Assembly: GCF_023093595.1 (NCBI RefSeq)
Contig: NZ_JALLIK010000108.1
Location: 62,001-126,000, forward strand
DNA: 64,000 nucleotides
Source of the DNA: Thauera aromatica_A
GTDB taxonomy: Bacteria; Pseudomonadota; Gammaproteobacteria; Burkholderiales; Rhodocyclaceae
Direction of reading: 5' to 3'
Shown here piece after piece: positions 35,367 to 44,008 of this stretch. Position 1 is the stretch's first letter, and every line of letters starts with the position of its first letter. The notes under the pieces are model-generated. The model did not search any database. It had not been told where the DNA came from and saw only the letters and a program-made list of their open reading frames with translations. A program made the position numbers and the translations under genes.

Positions 35367-37049
35367 ATGAACGTACCCACTGCTGCCGCCAAGCCGGCCG
35401 AGCGCCTGAAGAAGCTGCGCGACGATTTCGTTTCCCACTTGCCCGGGCGGATCGGGCGCATGCGCGAAGTGCTCGGCGAGAGCGCCGGGCACGGCTGCGA
35501 CTGCTGCAGGAATGAAGAGCTGCAGCGCCTGTTCCACAACCTCAAGGGCTCGGCGGCGGTGTTCGGCTTCGACGGCCTGCGCGAGATCGCACTCGAAGGC
35601 GAGATCCTGGCCAACGGCTGCGACGACAGCACGCGCTGCCGCCAGGCGCTGGGCTTCGCGGTGGACCGGCTGGAGCGGGCGGCGGCCGAGATTGCGGGGG
35701 CGCCCGTGGCGGCCGAGGGCGGGGAGTTCCTCGGCTTCAACCTGGACCATGCCGGCCTGCCGGCGACCGCCGATGCCTGCGGCCGCCTGATCTACGTGTG
35801 CGACGACGATGCCGCCTCGCTCGACCAGCTGGTGACCCAGGTGGGTTGCTTCGGCTACGAAGTCCAGGGCTTTCCCGACACCGCGGCGCTCGAGCGTGCC
35901 ATCGATGACCGCCGCCCGGACTGCGTGGTGATGGACATCCACTTCCCCGACAACCGCAATTCGGGCACCGAGTTCATGGCCGCCATCAACCGGCGCTTCG
36001 ACCCGCCGCTGAACACGGTCTTCATCTCCGCACGCGACGACTTCGAGGCCCGCCTGCATGCGGTGCGGGCAGGGGGGACGTCCTACTTCCTGAAGCCGGT
36101 GCGCTCGGCCGACCTTGCCGCGGTGCTCGACGAGATCACCCACGTCCAGCCGGTCGAACCCTACCGCATTCTGGTGATCGACGACGAGCGGGAAGTGGCG
36201 GCCTACCACTGCATGATCCTCGAGGAAGCCGGGATGATGACGACGCGCGTCTCCGACCCGCTGCGGGCGCTCGAGGTGCTGGAGGCGTTCCGCCCCGACA
36301 TGGTGCTGATGGACATGTACATGCCGGGGTGCTCGGGGACCGAGCTGGCGCAGGTGATCCGCCAGGTGCCGAGCCATTTCTCGCTGCCGATCCTGTTCTT
36401 CTCCAGTGAGTCGGACCAGCGCAAGCAGCGTGCGGCGATGCGCATCGGCGCCGACGGCTTCATGGTCAAGCCGATCGACCCGGTAGCGCTGGTGTCGGAA
36501 GTCGCGATCCGCGCCGAGCGTACCCGCGCCTTGCGTGCGCTGATCGTGCGCGACAGCCTGACCGGGCTGTTCAATCATTCGACGACCCTGTACATGCTCG
36601 AGAACGCGATCGCCGCCAGCGACCGCAACCGCACCGGGCTGTGTTTCGCGCTGATCGACATCGACCACTTCAAGCGCATCAACGACAGCTACGGCCATCG
36701 CGCCGGCGACCAGGTGATCGCTTCCCTGGCGCGGATGCTGAAGCAGCACTTCCGCAACTCGGACGTGATCGGCCGCCATGGCGGCGAAGAGTTCGCGGTG
36801 ATCATGCCCTATGCCGCGCTTGACATGGCGGTGGCGCGCATCGATCAGCTCCGGACCCTGTTCGAGCGCGTCGAGTTCGCCGACGGCGCCCAGGCGTTCA
36901 CCTGCACCTTCAGTGCCGGGGTGGCGCAGCACGTGGCCGGCAGCAGCCTTGCGAGCCTGTTCGGCGTGGCCGACCGGGCCTTGTACCGAGCCAAGCAGGG
37001 GGGGCGCAACCGCGTGCTCGCCTCGGTGAGCGAAGCGGTGGCCGCGTGA
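35367..37049 (+). CDS. Hpt-REC-REC-GGDEF diguanylate cyclase (variant WspR-like output)
   Basis: This 560-residue output protein has four parts. An Hpt domain carries phosphorylatable His57 (LFHNLKGSAAVFGF). REC1 has Asp190 (CVVMDIHFPD) with a switch Lys in YFLKPV. REC2 has Asp316 (VLMDMYMPGCSG) with Lys in FMVKPID. The GGDEF domain has active GGEEF at residues 472-476 and an inhibitory I-site RNSD at 463-466. It should make cyclic-di-GMP when phosphorylated and be inhibited by its product. Classical WspR is a single REC-GGDEF, so the Hpt and second receiver are extra. The ATG at 35367 is chosen over an earlier in-frame start inside the preceding gene. Confidence 0.93.
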   Translation: MNVPTAAAKPAERLKKLRDDFVSHLPGRIGRMREVLGESAGHGCDCCRNEELQRLFHNLKGSAAVFGFDGLREIALEGEILANGCDDSTRCRQALGFAVDRLERAAAEIAGAPVAAEGGEFLGFNLDHAGLPATADACGRLIYVCDDDAASLDQLVTQVGCFGYEVQGFPDTAALERAIDDRRPDCVVMDIHFPDNRNSGTEFMAAINRRFDPPLNTVFISARDDFEARLHAVRAGGTSYFLKPVRSADLAAVLDEITHVQPVEPYRILVIDDEREVAAYHCMILEEAGMMTTRVSDPLRALEVLEAFRPDMVLMDMYMPGCSGTELAQVIRQVPSHFSLPILFFSSESDQRKQRAAMRIGADGFMVKPIDPVALVSEVAIRAERTRALRALIVRDSLTGLFNHSTTLYMLENAIAASDRNRTGLCFALIDIDHFKRINDSYGHRAGDQVIASLARMLKQHFRNSDVIGRHGGEEFAVIMPYAALDMAVARIDQLRTLFERVEFADGAQAFTCTFSAGVAQHVAGSSLASLFGVADRALYRAKQGGRNRVLASVSEAVAA

Positions 37050-37561
37050 ACACGCCGACGCTCGAGCAGGTGCTCGCGCTGCACGCTTCGGCCGCGGCGC
37101 AGATCGTCGAAGTGGATGAGCCGATGGCCAAGCTGGTGGTGTTCGAGCTTGGCGGCGATCGCTTCGCCCTGCGCGGGGAATGCGTGCGCGAGATCCTCGC
37201 CGAGACGCCGGTGTTCTTCGTGCCCGGCTGTCCGGCGCAGATCGAAGGGGTGATCAACCTGCGCGGCAGCGTCGAGTCGGTGTTGCGTATCGACGATGCG
37301 CTCGGGCTTGCGCCGGAAAAGGGCGAAGGCGCCCGGGCGATGCTGCTGATCGAAGCCGCGGGCATCCGCAGCGCGATCCGGGTCGGGCGCGTCATCGACG
37401 TCTGCGATGTCCTCGAAAGTGCCATCGAGCCGCCCCCCGGAGCCCTCGCCGAGGTCTTGCAAGGCGTGGTCTGCGGTATCGTCGGGGCGGCGGATGCACC
37501 GGCCTTGCTGCTCGATCCGGCGCTCCTGCTCACCCGCCATGGCGGCAGGACGGAGCGCTGA
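37046..37561 (+). CDS. cheW: CheW adaptor 1 (WspB/WspD-like)
   Basis: The 171-residue CheW-fold adaptor couples receptor and CheA. Visible family pattern: LVVFELGGDRFALRGECVRE, then GCPAQIEGVINLRGSVESVL (matching the CheW signature GVINLRG). A helical N-terminal extension of about 30 residues precedes it. The GTG start overlaps the cyclase stop by four bases. Confidence 0.9.
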   Translation: MNTPTLEQVLALHASAAAQIVEVDEPMAKLVVFELGGDRFALRGECVREILAETPVFFVPGCPAQIEGVINLRGSVESVLRIDDALGLAPEKGEGARAMLLIEAAGIRSAIRVGRVIDVCDVLESAIEPPPGALAEVLQGVVCGIVGAADAPALLLDPALLLTRHGGRTER

Positions 37562-37562
37562 G

Positions 37563-37949
37563 GTGGGCGCCGGAGCGCCCGGCGCCGTGCTCGACATCGT
37601 CTTGTTCCGCTCCGGGCCGGCGGTGTGCGGCATCGAGGCCCGCCACGTGGGGACGTCGCGGCTTTGCGTCGCCGGGGATGAAGCGCCCGCCACCATCGAG
37701 TCCGTCCTCGGCCTCGCGCCGGTCCGTCCGCGTGCGCCGGTGCGCCTTGCGCTGCGCGCTGCGGGCGGGATGCGGGAGGTGCTGGCGGACGGCCCGCTCG
37801 AGCTGCTCCGCGTCGAGGTGACCGACATCGTGCCGCTGCCGCCCCTGATCGAGGCGATGAAGCGAAGCACTACCCTGAAGGGGCTTGCCGTCGCCGGCGA
37901 CCGGGTGCTGGCCTTGTTCGGACCTGCGGACGGCGGCGCCGGGTTTTGA
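37563..37949 (+). CDS. Divergent CheW-like adaptor 2
   Basis: The 128-residue protein resembles a degenerate CheW: VLDIVLFRSGPAVCGIEARHV at the start and a second half with LLRVEVTDIVPLPPLIEA typical of the end of a CheW domain. It lacks the strong GVINLRG signature. The frame is open further upstream inside the previous gene. The GTG at 37563, one base after the stop of adaptor 1, is chosen over the ATG at 37539 because it gives a CheW-length product. It closes the operon. Two CheW proteins are expected in a Wsp-type system. Confidence 0.75.
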   Translation: MGAGAPGAVLDIVLFRSGPAVCGIEARHVGTSRLCVAGDEAPATIESVLGLAPVRPRAPVRLALRAAGGMREVLADGPLELLRVEVTDIVPLPPLIEAMKRSTTLKGLAVAGDRVLALFGPADGGAGF

Positions 37950-38034
37950 GCGCCTCCAGGTAACCTGGGGCGGCCCGGCGCTTTCCTGCGCGGCGTCACC
38001 GGCCGTGCCCGGCGGTGGCGTTGCCGGCCGGCGT

Positions 38035-40800
38035 TCAGGCCGGGCCGGCGGGGAGCGGCTGTGGATTGCCGGTTTCGGCGTTGACGCGGTTGCGCCCGCC
38101 CGCCTTGGCACGGTAGAGCGCCTCGTCGGCACGGCGCAGCAGGGTTTCCGGCGCCGCGTCCGGCGTCGGCACCGCTGCGGCGACACCGATGCTGACGGTT
38201 ATCCTGCCATGGGGCGATAACACGTGCGGCAGCGCCTGTGCGGCGACGGCATGGCACAGGATGTCGGCGAGCGCGGTGGCTTTTTCGAGATCCGACTCGG
38301 CGCAGATCACCGCGAATTCTTCCCCACCGTAGCGTGCGGCGAGGTCTCCGGCGCGCTTGACGCAGGACTGGATCGCGTGGGCGACGCGGATCAGGCACTC
38401 GTCTCCGGCCTGATGGCCGTAGTGGTCGTTGTATTTCTTGAACAGGTCGATGTCGACCATCAGGATCGCCAGCGGCTGCGCCGTGCGCAGCGCCCGGGCC
38501 CATTCGCTGCGCAGCATCTCGTCGAAGTGGCGGCGGTTGGAAATGCCGGTCAGGCCGTCGGTGAGGGACAGCATGGCCAGCTTGTGGTTGGCCGCTTCCA
38601 GCTCTTCGGTGCGCTCCCTGACCTTGTGTTCGAGGGTTTCGGTATGGCGCTTGAGCTGAGCCGCCATGCTGTCCATCGCGGCAAACAGCGCCGCCACTTC
38701 GCGGATCGGACCGGGTTCGTGCGATGCCGGCTGCCAGTCGCCGCGGGCGAGCCTGGAGGAGACGCGGCTCAGCGAGCGCAGGGGCCGTGCCACCCAGTCG
38801 GAGACGAGCAGGCCGATCATCAGGCTGAGGATCATCACCGCCAGTGCCAGGTAGAGGATGTTGTGCAGCGTGTCGCTGGCCATGGCTTCGAAGTGCGCGG
38901 TCGGCAGGATCAGGCCGATGGTCAGGGTCGGCCCCTGCGCCAGCGCGAAACTATGCCATTCGAAGAGGAAATTCCCGTTGCCGATCGGAAGGGATGCGCT
39001 GCCTTCGGGATGCGCGGATGCCGCGAGGGTTCGGGCGGCGGCACGGATGAGCGGGCTGTCGCTTTCCGCGAGGGGGATGCGGACGGCCTCTTCGCCATCG
39101 AGCCGGTAGATCGGAGCCAGCGCCGAGTTCGCCAGCAACAGGCCGTTGGCTTCGGCAATGAAGGCCGTCGCGCGGGTGCCGGCGGTCAGCTCGCGCAGGA
39201 ACTCGCTGAGCTGGGATAGCGCCACATCGGCGGTGGCGACGCCGATGAAGCTGCCGTGCGAGTCGAACAACGGGGCGGACATGCCGATGCCCATGGTGTC
39301 GTAGACCCCTTCGGCGTCGTTGATCGCATAGCGGTAGGCCGGGTACCAGGCCAGGGCGCCGGAGTCCAGCGCAGCCTGGAACCAGGGGCGGCGCCTGGCA
39401 TCGAATCGGCCCATCCCGGTAGACATCAGGCTCGTGCTCCGGCCCGTCTGGTCGGTACGGAAAATATGCATCACGTAGCCGTCGGCGGCACGCGAGTGGA
39501 GCATCCGCAAGGCCTTGTCGGCACCGTGCGGCGGGCGGCTGGCGGCGTAGTATTCGCCGTCCGCCATGCCCATCGACACGAAAGTGAGTAGCGGCTGCTG
39601 GCGGATCTGGGAGAGGAAGCCGCGCATCAGATCCTCGGGTTTTTCGTACCGGAGCAGGCCGGCCCGAGCCTGCTCGACGTTGAACGCGACGAAATGCCGC
39701 GGCACTTCGAAAAAGGCCGCTACGCGATCGTGCAGGCGATCGCCGATTTCCCGTGCCAGCGCCTGGCTGAAACGCTCGGTCGACTGCTGGGCGTTGCGGT
39801 AGGACACCCACCCGCCGATCGCGAGGATGGGCAGGAGGACCAGCAGCGATGCTCCCAGCAGGAAGGCGCGGATGCCGATTCGGGCCCCGGCCGGAAGCAA
39901 CGGGTGCGCCGGGTTCGCGCCGCCGCCGTGCCCGAACGCTCCGCCGCGGTATAGCAGCAGGAGCGCCAGGGCGAGGCTGATGGCGGCGCCGGCGGTATAG
40001 ATGCGGGCGATGCGCGCCGCCACTTCGGTATCGTCCCCTCTCGGGGTTGCGCCCAGGCGCCAGCGGCCACCCGCCGGCAGGGCGACGTCTACCGCGACGT
40101 GGGGGCGTCGGAACAGGGTGGTGTCGCCGTGGAAGGGAGGGCCTTGCGCGCCGCTGCCCTCGCGGCCGCGGATCGCCAGGGTGAACGGCAAGCCGGGAGA
40201 GGACAGGCCCGCGTCCTCGAGGAGGCCTTCGAGCTCGACGACGGTAGACACCATTCCCCAGAACGCTCCCGGCTCGTCATCGGCGGCGGGGTGGAAGACC
40301 GGGGTGCGTACGATCAGCCCGGGGCGTCCGTTCTGCACCAGCGACAGGGGGCCGGCTATCACGGTGGTACGCCGCTCGATTGCGCGCCGCACCCCTTCCA
40401 TCTGTTCCGGACGGGTGTCGAAATGCATCCCCAGCACGGCTTCGTTACCCGCGAGCGGGTGGACGAAAACCACCTCCAGACCGCGCGACACGGCGACGTT
40501 GATGATCCGCCGGTGGTCGTTGATCAGTTTTTCGGCGAGGGGCTGCAGCTTTTCCGCGGTGACGGTGCGTTCGGAGAGGATGGCTGCGGCGACATCGTGG
40601 TTCAGCTGTACCAGTGCGGACAGCGTGCGTTCAAGCTGGAATGCCGCGGCCTGGAGGCGGACTTCGATCCGGCTCGATTGCGACCGCTCGCCCAGCCGGC
40701 GGTCGTACTGCGCGATGGCTACGGTCAGGGCCGCGCCCAGGCACAGGGCCAGGACCACGCTCGCCCACACCTTCGCTTCGAGGTGACGAAAGCCCGGCAC
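38035..40800 (-). CDS. Membrane diguanylate cyclase with two periplasmic sensor domains
   Basis: The 921-residue protein has a TM segment at about residues 10-30 and a first periplasmic domain with CHASE-like character (FVHPLAGNEAVLGMHFDTRP; SLVQNGRPGLIVRTPVF). Two TM segments follow near 270-340, then a second, Cache-like periplasmic domain (YYAASRPPHG; IGVATADVALSQLSEFL), another TM near 660-685, HAMP, a coiled coil and GGDEF. The active site is GGEEF with I-site RAGD five residues before it, so cyclase activity with product inhibition is expected. The start is GTG at 40800. It converges on the Wsp-like operon with an 85-base gap holding a CCAGGTAACCTGG near-palindrome (37955-37967). Confidence 0.9.
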   Translation of the reverse strand: MPGFRHLEAKVWASVVLALCLGAALTVAIAQYDRRLGERSQSSRIEVRLQAAAFQLERTLSALVQLNHDVAAAILSERTVTAEKLQPLAEKLINDHRRIINVAVSRGLEVVFVHPLAGNEAVLGMHFDTRPEQMEGVRRAIERRTTVIAGPLSLVQNGRPGLIVRTPVFHPAADDEPGAFWGMVSTVVELEGLLEDAGLSSPGLPFTLAIRGREGSGAQGPPFHGDTTLFRRPHVAVDVALPAGGRWRLGATPRGDDTEVAARIARIYTAGAAISLALALLLLYRGGAFGHGGGANPAHPLLPAGARIGIRAFLLGASLLVLLPILAIGGWVSYRNAQQSTERFSQALAREIGDRLHDRVAAFFEVPRHFVAFNVEQARAGLLRYEKPEDLMRGFLSQIRQQPLLTFVSMGMADGEYYAASRPPHGADKALRMLHSRAADGYVMHIFRTDQTGRSTSLMSTGMGRFDARRRPWFQAALDSGALAWYPAYRYAINDAEGVYDTMGIGMSAPLFDSHGSFIGVATADVALSQLSEFLRELTAGTRATAFIAEANGLLLANSALAPIYRLDGEEAVRIPLAESDSPLIRAAARTLAASAHPEGSASLPIGNGNFLFEWHSFALAQGPTLTIGLILPTAHFEAMASDTLHNILYLALAVMILSLMIGLLVSDWVARPLRSLSRVSSRLARGDWQPASHEPGPIREVAALFAAMDSMAAQLKRHTETLEHKVRERTEELEAANHKLAMLSLTDGLTGISNRRHFDEMLRSEWARALRTAQPLAILMVDIDLFKKYNDHYGHQAGDECLIRVAHAIQSCVKRAGDLAARYGGEEFAVICAESDLEKATALADILCHAVAAQALPHVLSPHGRITVSIGVAAAVPTPDAAPETLLRRADEALYRAKAGGRNRVNAETGNPQPLPAGPA

Positions 40801-40914
40801 GGATCGAATCCTGTCATGTGATGACGTCCAGCATATCAGCCGCCGCCGATCGAGTGAATGCGGATCGGCGCGCCGGGATCGTGCTGCGGCGCGGGTTTCG
40901 GCCCCGGATGCGGC

Positions 40915-42741
40915 TTACAAGGGCCAGGCCAGCAACAGCATCGGCATGGCGACGGCGAGCACCAGCAGGTCGAGCGGCAGGCCCATGCGCCAGTAGTCGC
41001 CGAAGCGGAAGCCGCCCGGGCCCAGGATCAGGGTGTTGTTCTGGTGCCCGATCGGGGTCAGGAAGGCGCAGGAGGCGCCGATCGCGACGGCCATCAGGAA
41101 GGTGTCGGGGTTGACGCCGAGCCCGGTGGCCGCACCGAGGCCGATCGGAGCCATGACCGCGGCGGTGGCGGCGTTGTTCATCAGGTCGGTGAGCAGCATC
41201 GTGGTGAGGAGGATCAGGGCGAGGCCGATCACGGCATCTCCCCGGGCCAGGCTGCCGAGCAGCAGGCGGGCGAGGAGATCGGCGGCGCCGCTGCTCTGGA
41301 AGGCGCCGGCGACCGGCAACAGGGCGGCCAGCAGCACGACCACCGGCCAGTCCACCGCCTCGTACACCGCGCGTGGATGCACCGTGCGCAGCGCCATCGA
41401 AGCCAGTACGCCGGCGGTGAAGGACAGCGCTGCCGGCAACAGGCCGAGGGCGGCGGCGGCTACCGCCGCCAGCATGATGGCGGTGGCGGTGAACGCCTTG
41501 CGCTTGTCCGGGATGCGCAGCTCGCGTCCGGCCAGCGGTACGCAGCCGAAGTCGGCGGCGAATTCGGCCAGGGTGTCGGAATCCCCCTGCATCAGCAGCA
41601 GGTCGCCGGGGCGGATCTTGAGCGTGCGCAGCCGCGCCCGGGCGCGTGCGCCGTCACGCGACACCGCGAGCAGGTTCAGGCCGTAGCGCGAACGCAGCAG
41701 GATGTCGCTGGCCGAGCGCCCGGCGAGGGCGGATTCGGGGCGCACGACGAGCTCCAGCAGCACCAGTTCGTCGCCGCGCTCGGCGTCCTTGCCGGCTCCG
41801 GGGGGCGTGTCCGGGACGCTTCTTTTTTGCCCATCGCCGGCATCCGGCGGGTGGGCTTCGGCGAGCTCGAGCCCGAGGCCGGTGAGCACGCCGGGCAGAG
41901 TCTCGACCTCGGCTTCGATCACCAGGATGTCGCCGGTGCGGACGATCCGCCCGCCGCTCGGCGCGATCATCCGCACCTCGTTGCGCACCAGGCCGACCAC
42001 CTGTGCGCCGGCCTCGTCGAGCTTGGCTTCGATTTCGCGCAGGCGCATGCCGGCCGCCGGGCTGTCGTCCTGTACGCGCGCCTCGGTGAGATAGGCGCCG
42101 GTGTCGAAACCGGCGGCACCGGGCTGCGCTCTTGCCGGTACCAGCCGCCAGCCGAGCAGGGCAATGAAGGCGAGCCCGGCCAGGGCGAGAGGCAGGCCGG
42201 CGAGGGTGAAGTCGAACATCGCGAAGCCGCCCGCTCCGGTCTGGTTCGCCCGGAAGCCGGAGACGATGAGGTTGGGCGGAGTGCCGATCAGGGTCGTGGT
42301 GCCGCCGAGGATGGAGGCGAAGGCGAGCGGCATCAGCACCTTGCCCGGCGGCAGCTCGAGGCGGCCGGCGAGCTGGAGCGCCACCGGCATCAGCAAGGCC
42401 AGCGCGCCGACGTTGTTCATGAAGCCCGACAGCACCGCGGCGAGCGCGGTCAGCGCGGCGATGCCCGCGGTCGGCCCGCCGCGGGCGGGCAGCACGGCGC
42501 GGGTGAGCACGTCGATGGCGCCCGAGCTCTGCAGGCCGCGGCTCAGCACCAGCACGCAGGCGACGGTGACCACCGCCGGATGGCCGAAGCCGGCGAACGC
42601 CGCGTCCGGCTCGACCAGGCCGGCCAGCACGCAGGCCAGCAGCGCGCCCGCAGCCACCATGTCGTGGCGCCAGCGCCCCCACAGGAACAGGGCGACGGTG
42701 GCGCAGAGGATGGCCAGGATCAGGAGCTGGTCGTGGGTCAT
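40915..42741 (-). CDS. SLC13-family permease with two RCK_C (TrkA-C) domains
   Basis: The 608-residue transporter of the DASS/ArsB-like superfamily has about ten or more TM segments split by a soluble middle region. Each half carries the family-type motif: SGFMNNVGALALLMPVA and TTTLIGTPPNLIVSGF in the first, TDLMNNAATAAVMAPIG and FLTPIGHQNNTLILGPGG in the second. The central region holds two TrkA-C-like domains (around QVVGLVRNEVRMIAPSG and YGLNLLAVSRDGARARARL). Family members carry dicarboxylates or sulfate; the substrate here cannot be told. The start is at 42741 (MTHDQLLILAIL); the frame continues upstream without family sequence. It lies 52 bases after the nitroreductase gene on the same strand. 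Confidence 0.88.
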   Translation of the reverse strand: MTHDQLLILAILCATVALFLWGRWRHDMVAAGALLACVLAGLVEPDAAFAGFGHPAVVTVACVLVLSRGLQSSGAIDVLTRAVLPARGGPTAGIAALTALAAVLSGFMNNVGALALLMPVALQLAGRLELPPGKVLMPLAFASILGGTTTLIGTPPNLIVSGFRANQTGAGGFAMFDFTLAGLPLALAGLAFIALLGWRLVPARAQPGAAGFDTGAYLTEARVQDDSPAAGMRLREIEAKLDEAGAQVVGLVRNEVRMIAPSGGRIVRTGDILVIEAEVETLPGVLTGLGLELAEAHPPDAGDGQKRSVPDTPPGAGKDAERGDELVLLELVVRPESALAGRSASDILLRSRYGLNLLAVSRDGARARARLRTLKIRPGDLLLMQGDSDTLAEFAADFGCVPLAGRELRIPDKRKAFTATAIMLAAVAAAALGLLPAALSFTAGVLASMALRTVHPRAVYEAVDWPVVVLLAALLPVAGAFQSSGAADLLARLLLGSLARGDAVIGLALILLTTMLLTDLMNNAATAAVMAPIGLGAATGLGVNPDTFLMAVAIGASCAFLTPIGHQNNTLILGPGGFRFGDYWRMGLPLDLLVLAVAMPMLLLAWPL

Positions 42742-42793
42742 CGGAGCATTCGCCGGGGCGGTCGTGGCGCCCGGGAAAGGCGGATTTCCGCGC

Positions 42794-43609
42794 CTATTCC
42801 AGCTTGAAGCCGAGGGCGTGCAGGGCTTCGACAAGGCGGTGGCGGCCGGACAGGGTTTCCGGGCCGGCGATGCGTTTGGTCGAGTGCACCGCCCAGCTGC
42901 CATGCACGTTCATCTGCTGGGCCTCGTAGAACCGTGCCATCGCCTGATTGTAGGCTTCGACGCCCTCGTCCTGGGCGGACTGCGAGTAGGTCTCGTGGTG
43001 CAGCACCACCGACTGCGGCGGACGCGGCTTGACGGCGGCCGGGTGCGCCGGATCGGGAGTGCCGACGCACATGCCGAACACCGCGAACACTTCGGGCGGC
43101 AATTCGAGCAGGCGGGCGACTTCTTCCGGCCGGTTGCGCATGCCGCCGATATAGACCATGCCGAGGCCGAGCGATTCGGCCGCGGTGGCGGCGTTCTGCG
43201 CGGCGAGCGCGGCATCGATGACGCCGGTGAGGAACATCTCCAGGTAGTCGAGGCCGGCGGACGGGCGTGCGAGCCGGGTAGCGACCCGGCGCAGGCGGGC
43301 GAGGTCGGCGAGCCACACCAGCTGCAGCGGCGCCTCGCGGACGTGGGCCTGGTCGCCGGCGAGCGCGGCCAGCTGCTCGCGCCGGGCCGCGTCGCGCACG
43401 GCGACGACGCTCCAGACATTGAGGTTCGACGAACTGGCGGCCGACTGGGCGGCGGCGATGATCGCGGCGAGCTGGGCGTCGCTGACCGGGTCGGGGAGGA
43501 AGGAGCGCACCGAGCGGTGATCGAGCAGGTGCTCGATGAACGGGTTGAGGGCGTCGGTGGCGGGGGCGGATTCGCCGCCGTAGCGGGCAGACAAGCGTTG
43601 CGCGGTCAT
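42794..43609 (-). CDS. NfsA-like NAD(P)H nitroreductase / flavin reductase
   Basis: The 271-residue FMN enzyme of the nitroreductase superfamily shows HRSVRSFLPDPVSDAQLAAI and AAQSAASSSNLNVWSVVAV (FMN-binding). It also has GLGMVYIGGMRNRPEEVARL and FAVFGMCVGTPD, the NfsA/Frp pattern. It would reduce nitro compounds, quinones or flavins with NADPH. The frame is open to an ATG at 43672. The ATG at 43609 is preferred because a TATACT -10-like element (43642-43647, minus strand) lies between the two. No clear Shine-Dalgarno is seen. It is divergent from the SRP RNA gene. Confidence 0.85.
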   Translation of the reverse strand: MTAQRLSARYGGESAPATDALNPFIEHLLDHRSVRSFLPDPVSDAQLAAIIAAAQSAASSSNLNVWSVVAVRDAARREQLAALAGDQAHVREAPLQLVWLADLARLRRVATRLARPSAGLDYLEMFLTGVIDAALAAQNAATAAESLGLGMVYIGGMRNRPEEVARLLELPPEVFAVFGMCVGTPDPAHPAAVKPRPPQSVVLHHETYSQSAQDEGVEAYNQAMARFYEAQQMNVHGSWAVHSTKRIAGPETLSGRHRLVEALHALGFKLE

Positions 43610-43705
43610 GGGCAGGAGGTGTCCGGAGAAGGGGAATCCGCAGTATATCGGCTGCGTCGTGCGATCCGGCATCCCGCGGCAGCGGCGGTGCTGCTACAAT
43701 GCCGG

Positions 43706-43810
<105 letters not shown>

Positions 43811-43820
43811 GGACATCGAA

Positions 43821-43858
43821 GCCGAAGGGCGCTCCATTGCGGGCGCCCTTCGGCTTTT
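43821..43858 (+). terminator. Rho-independent terminator of ffs
   Basis: A perfect 12-bp stem, GCCGAAGGGCGC (43821-43832) with GCGCCCTTCGGC (43843-43854), has a 10-base loop and is followed by TTTT. It lies about 10 bases past the SRP RNA 3' end. Confidence 0.9.
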
Positions 43859-43879
43859 CCCCGGTCCGGAGTGCGGCGC

Positions 43880-44002
43880 TCAGGCGAGCACGCGGTCCAT
43901 CACCATCATCGCCGCGAAGCCGCTGACCAGCCCCGCGGTGGCGAGGGTCTCGTGGCCGCGGCGGTGCGATTCCGGGATGATCTCGTGGCTGACCACGAAC
44001 AG
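43880..44002 (-). pseudogene. C-terminal remnant of a ZIP-family metal transporter
   Basis: On the minus strand a 40-codon open stretch ends in TGA and reads LFVVSHEIIPESHRRGHETL followed by ATAGLVSGFAAMMVMDRVLA. The HEIIPE-type helix with a following hydrophobic helix is the C-terminal end of ZIP (ZupT-like) zinc/iron transporters, which are normally about 250-310 residues. In the same frame the codons just upstream run into a stop (TGA), and the methyltransferase gene ends 7 bases away. There is no start codon and no N-terminal part anywhere near, so this is a leftover of a deletion or replacement. It was too short for standard gene calling. Confidence 0.75.
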
Positions 44003-44008
44003 CGGTGC

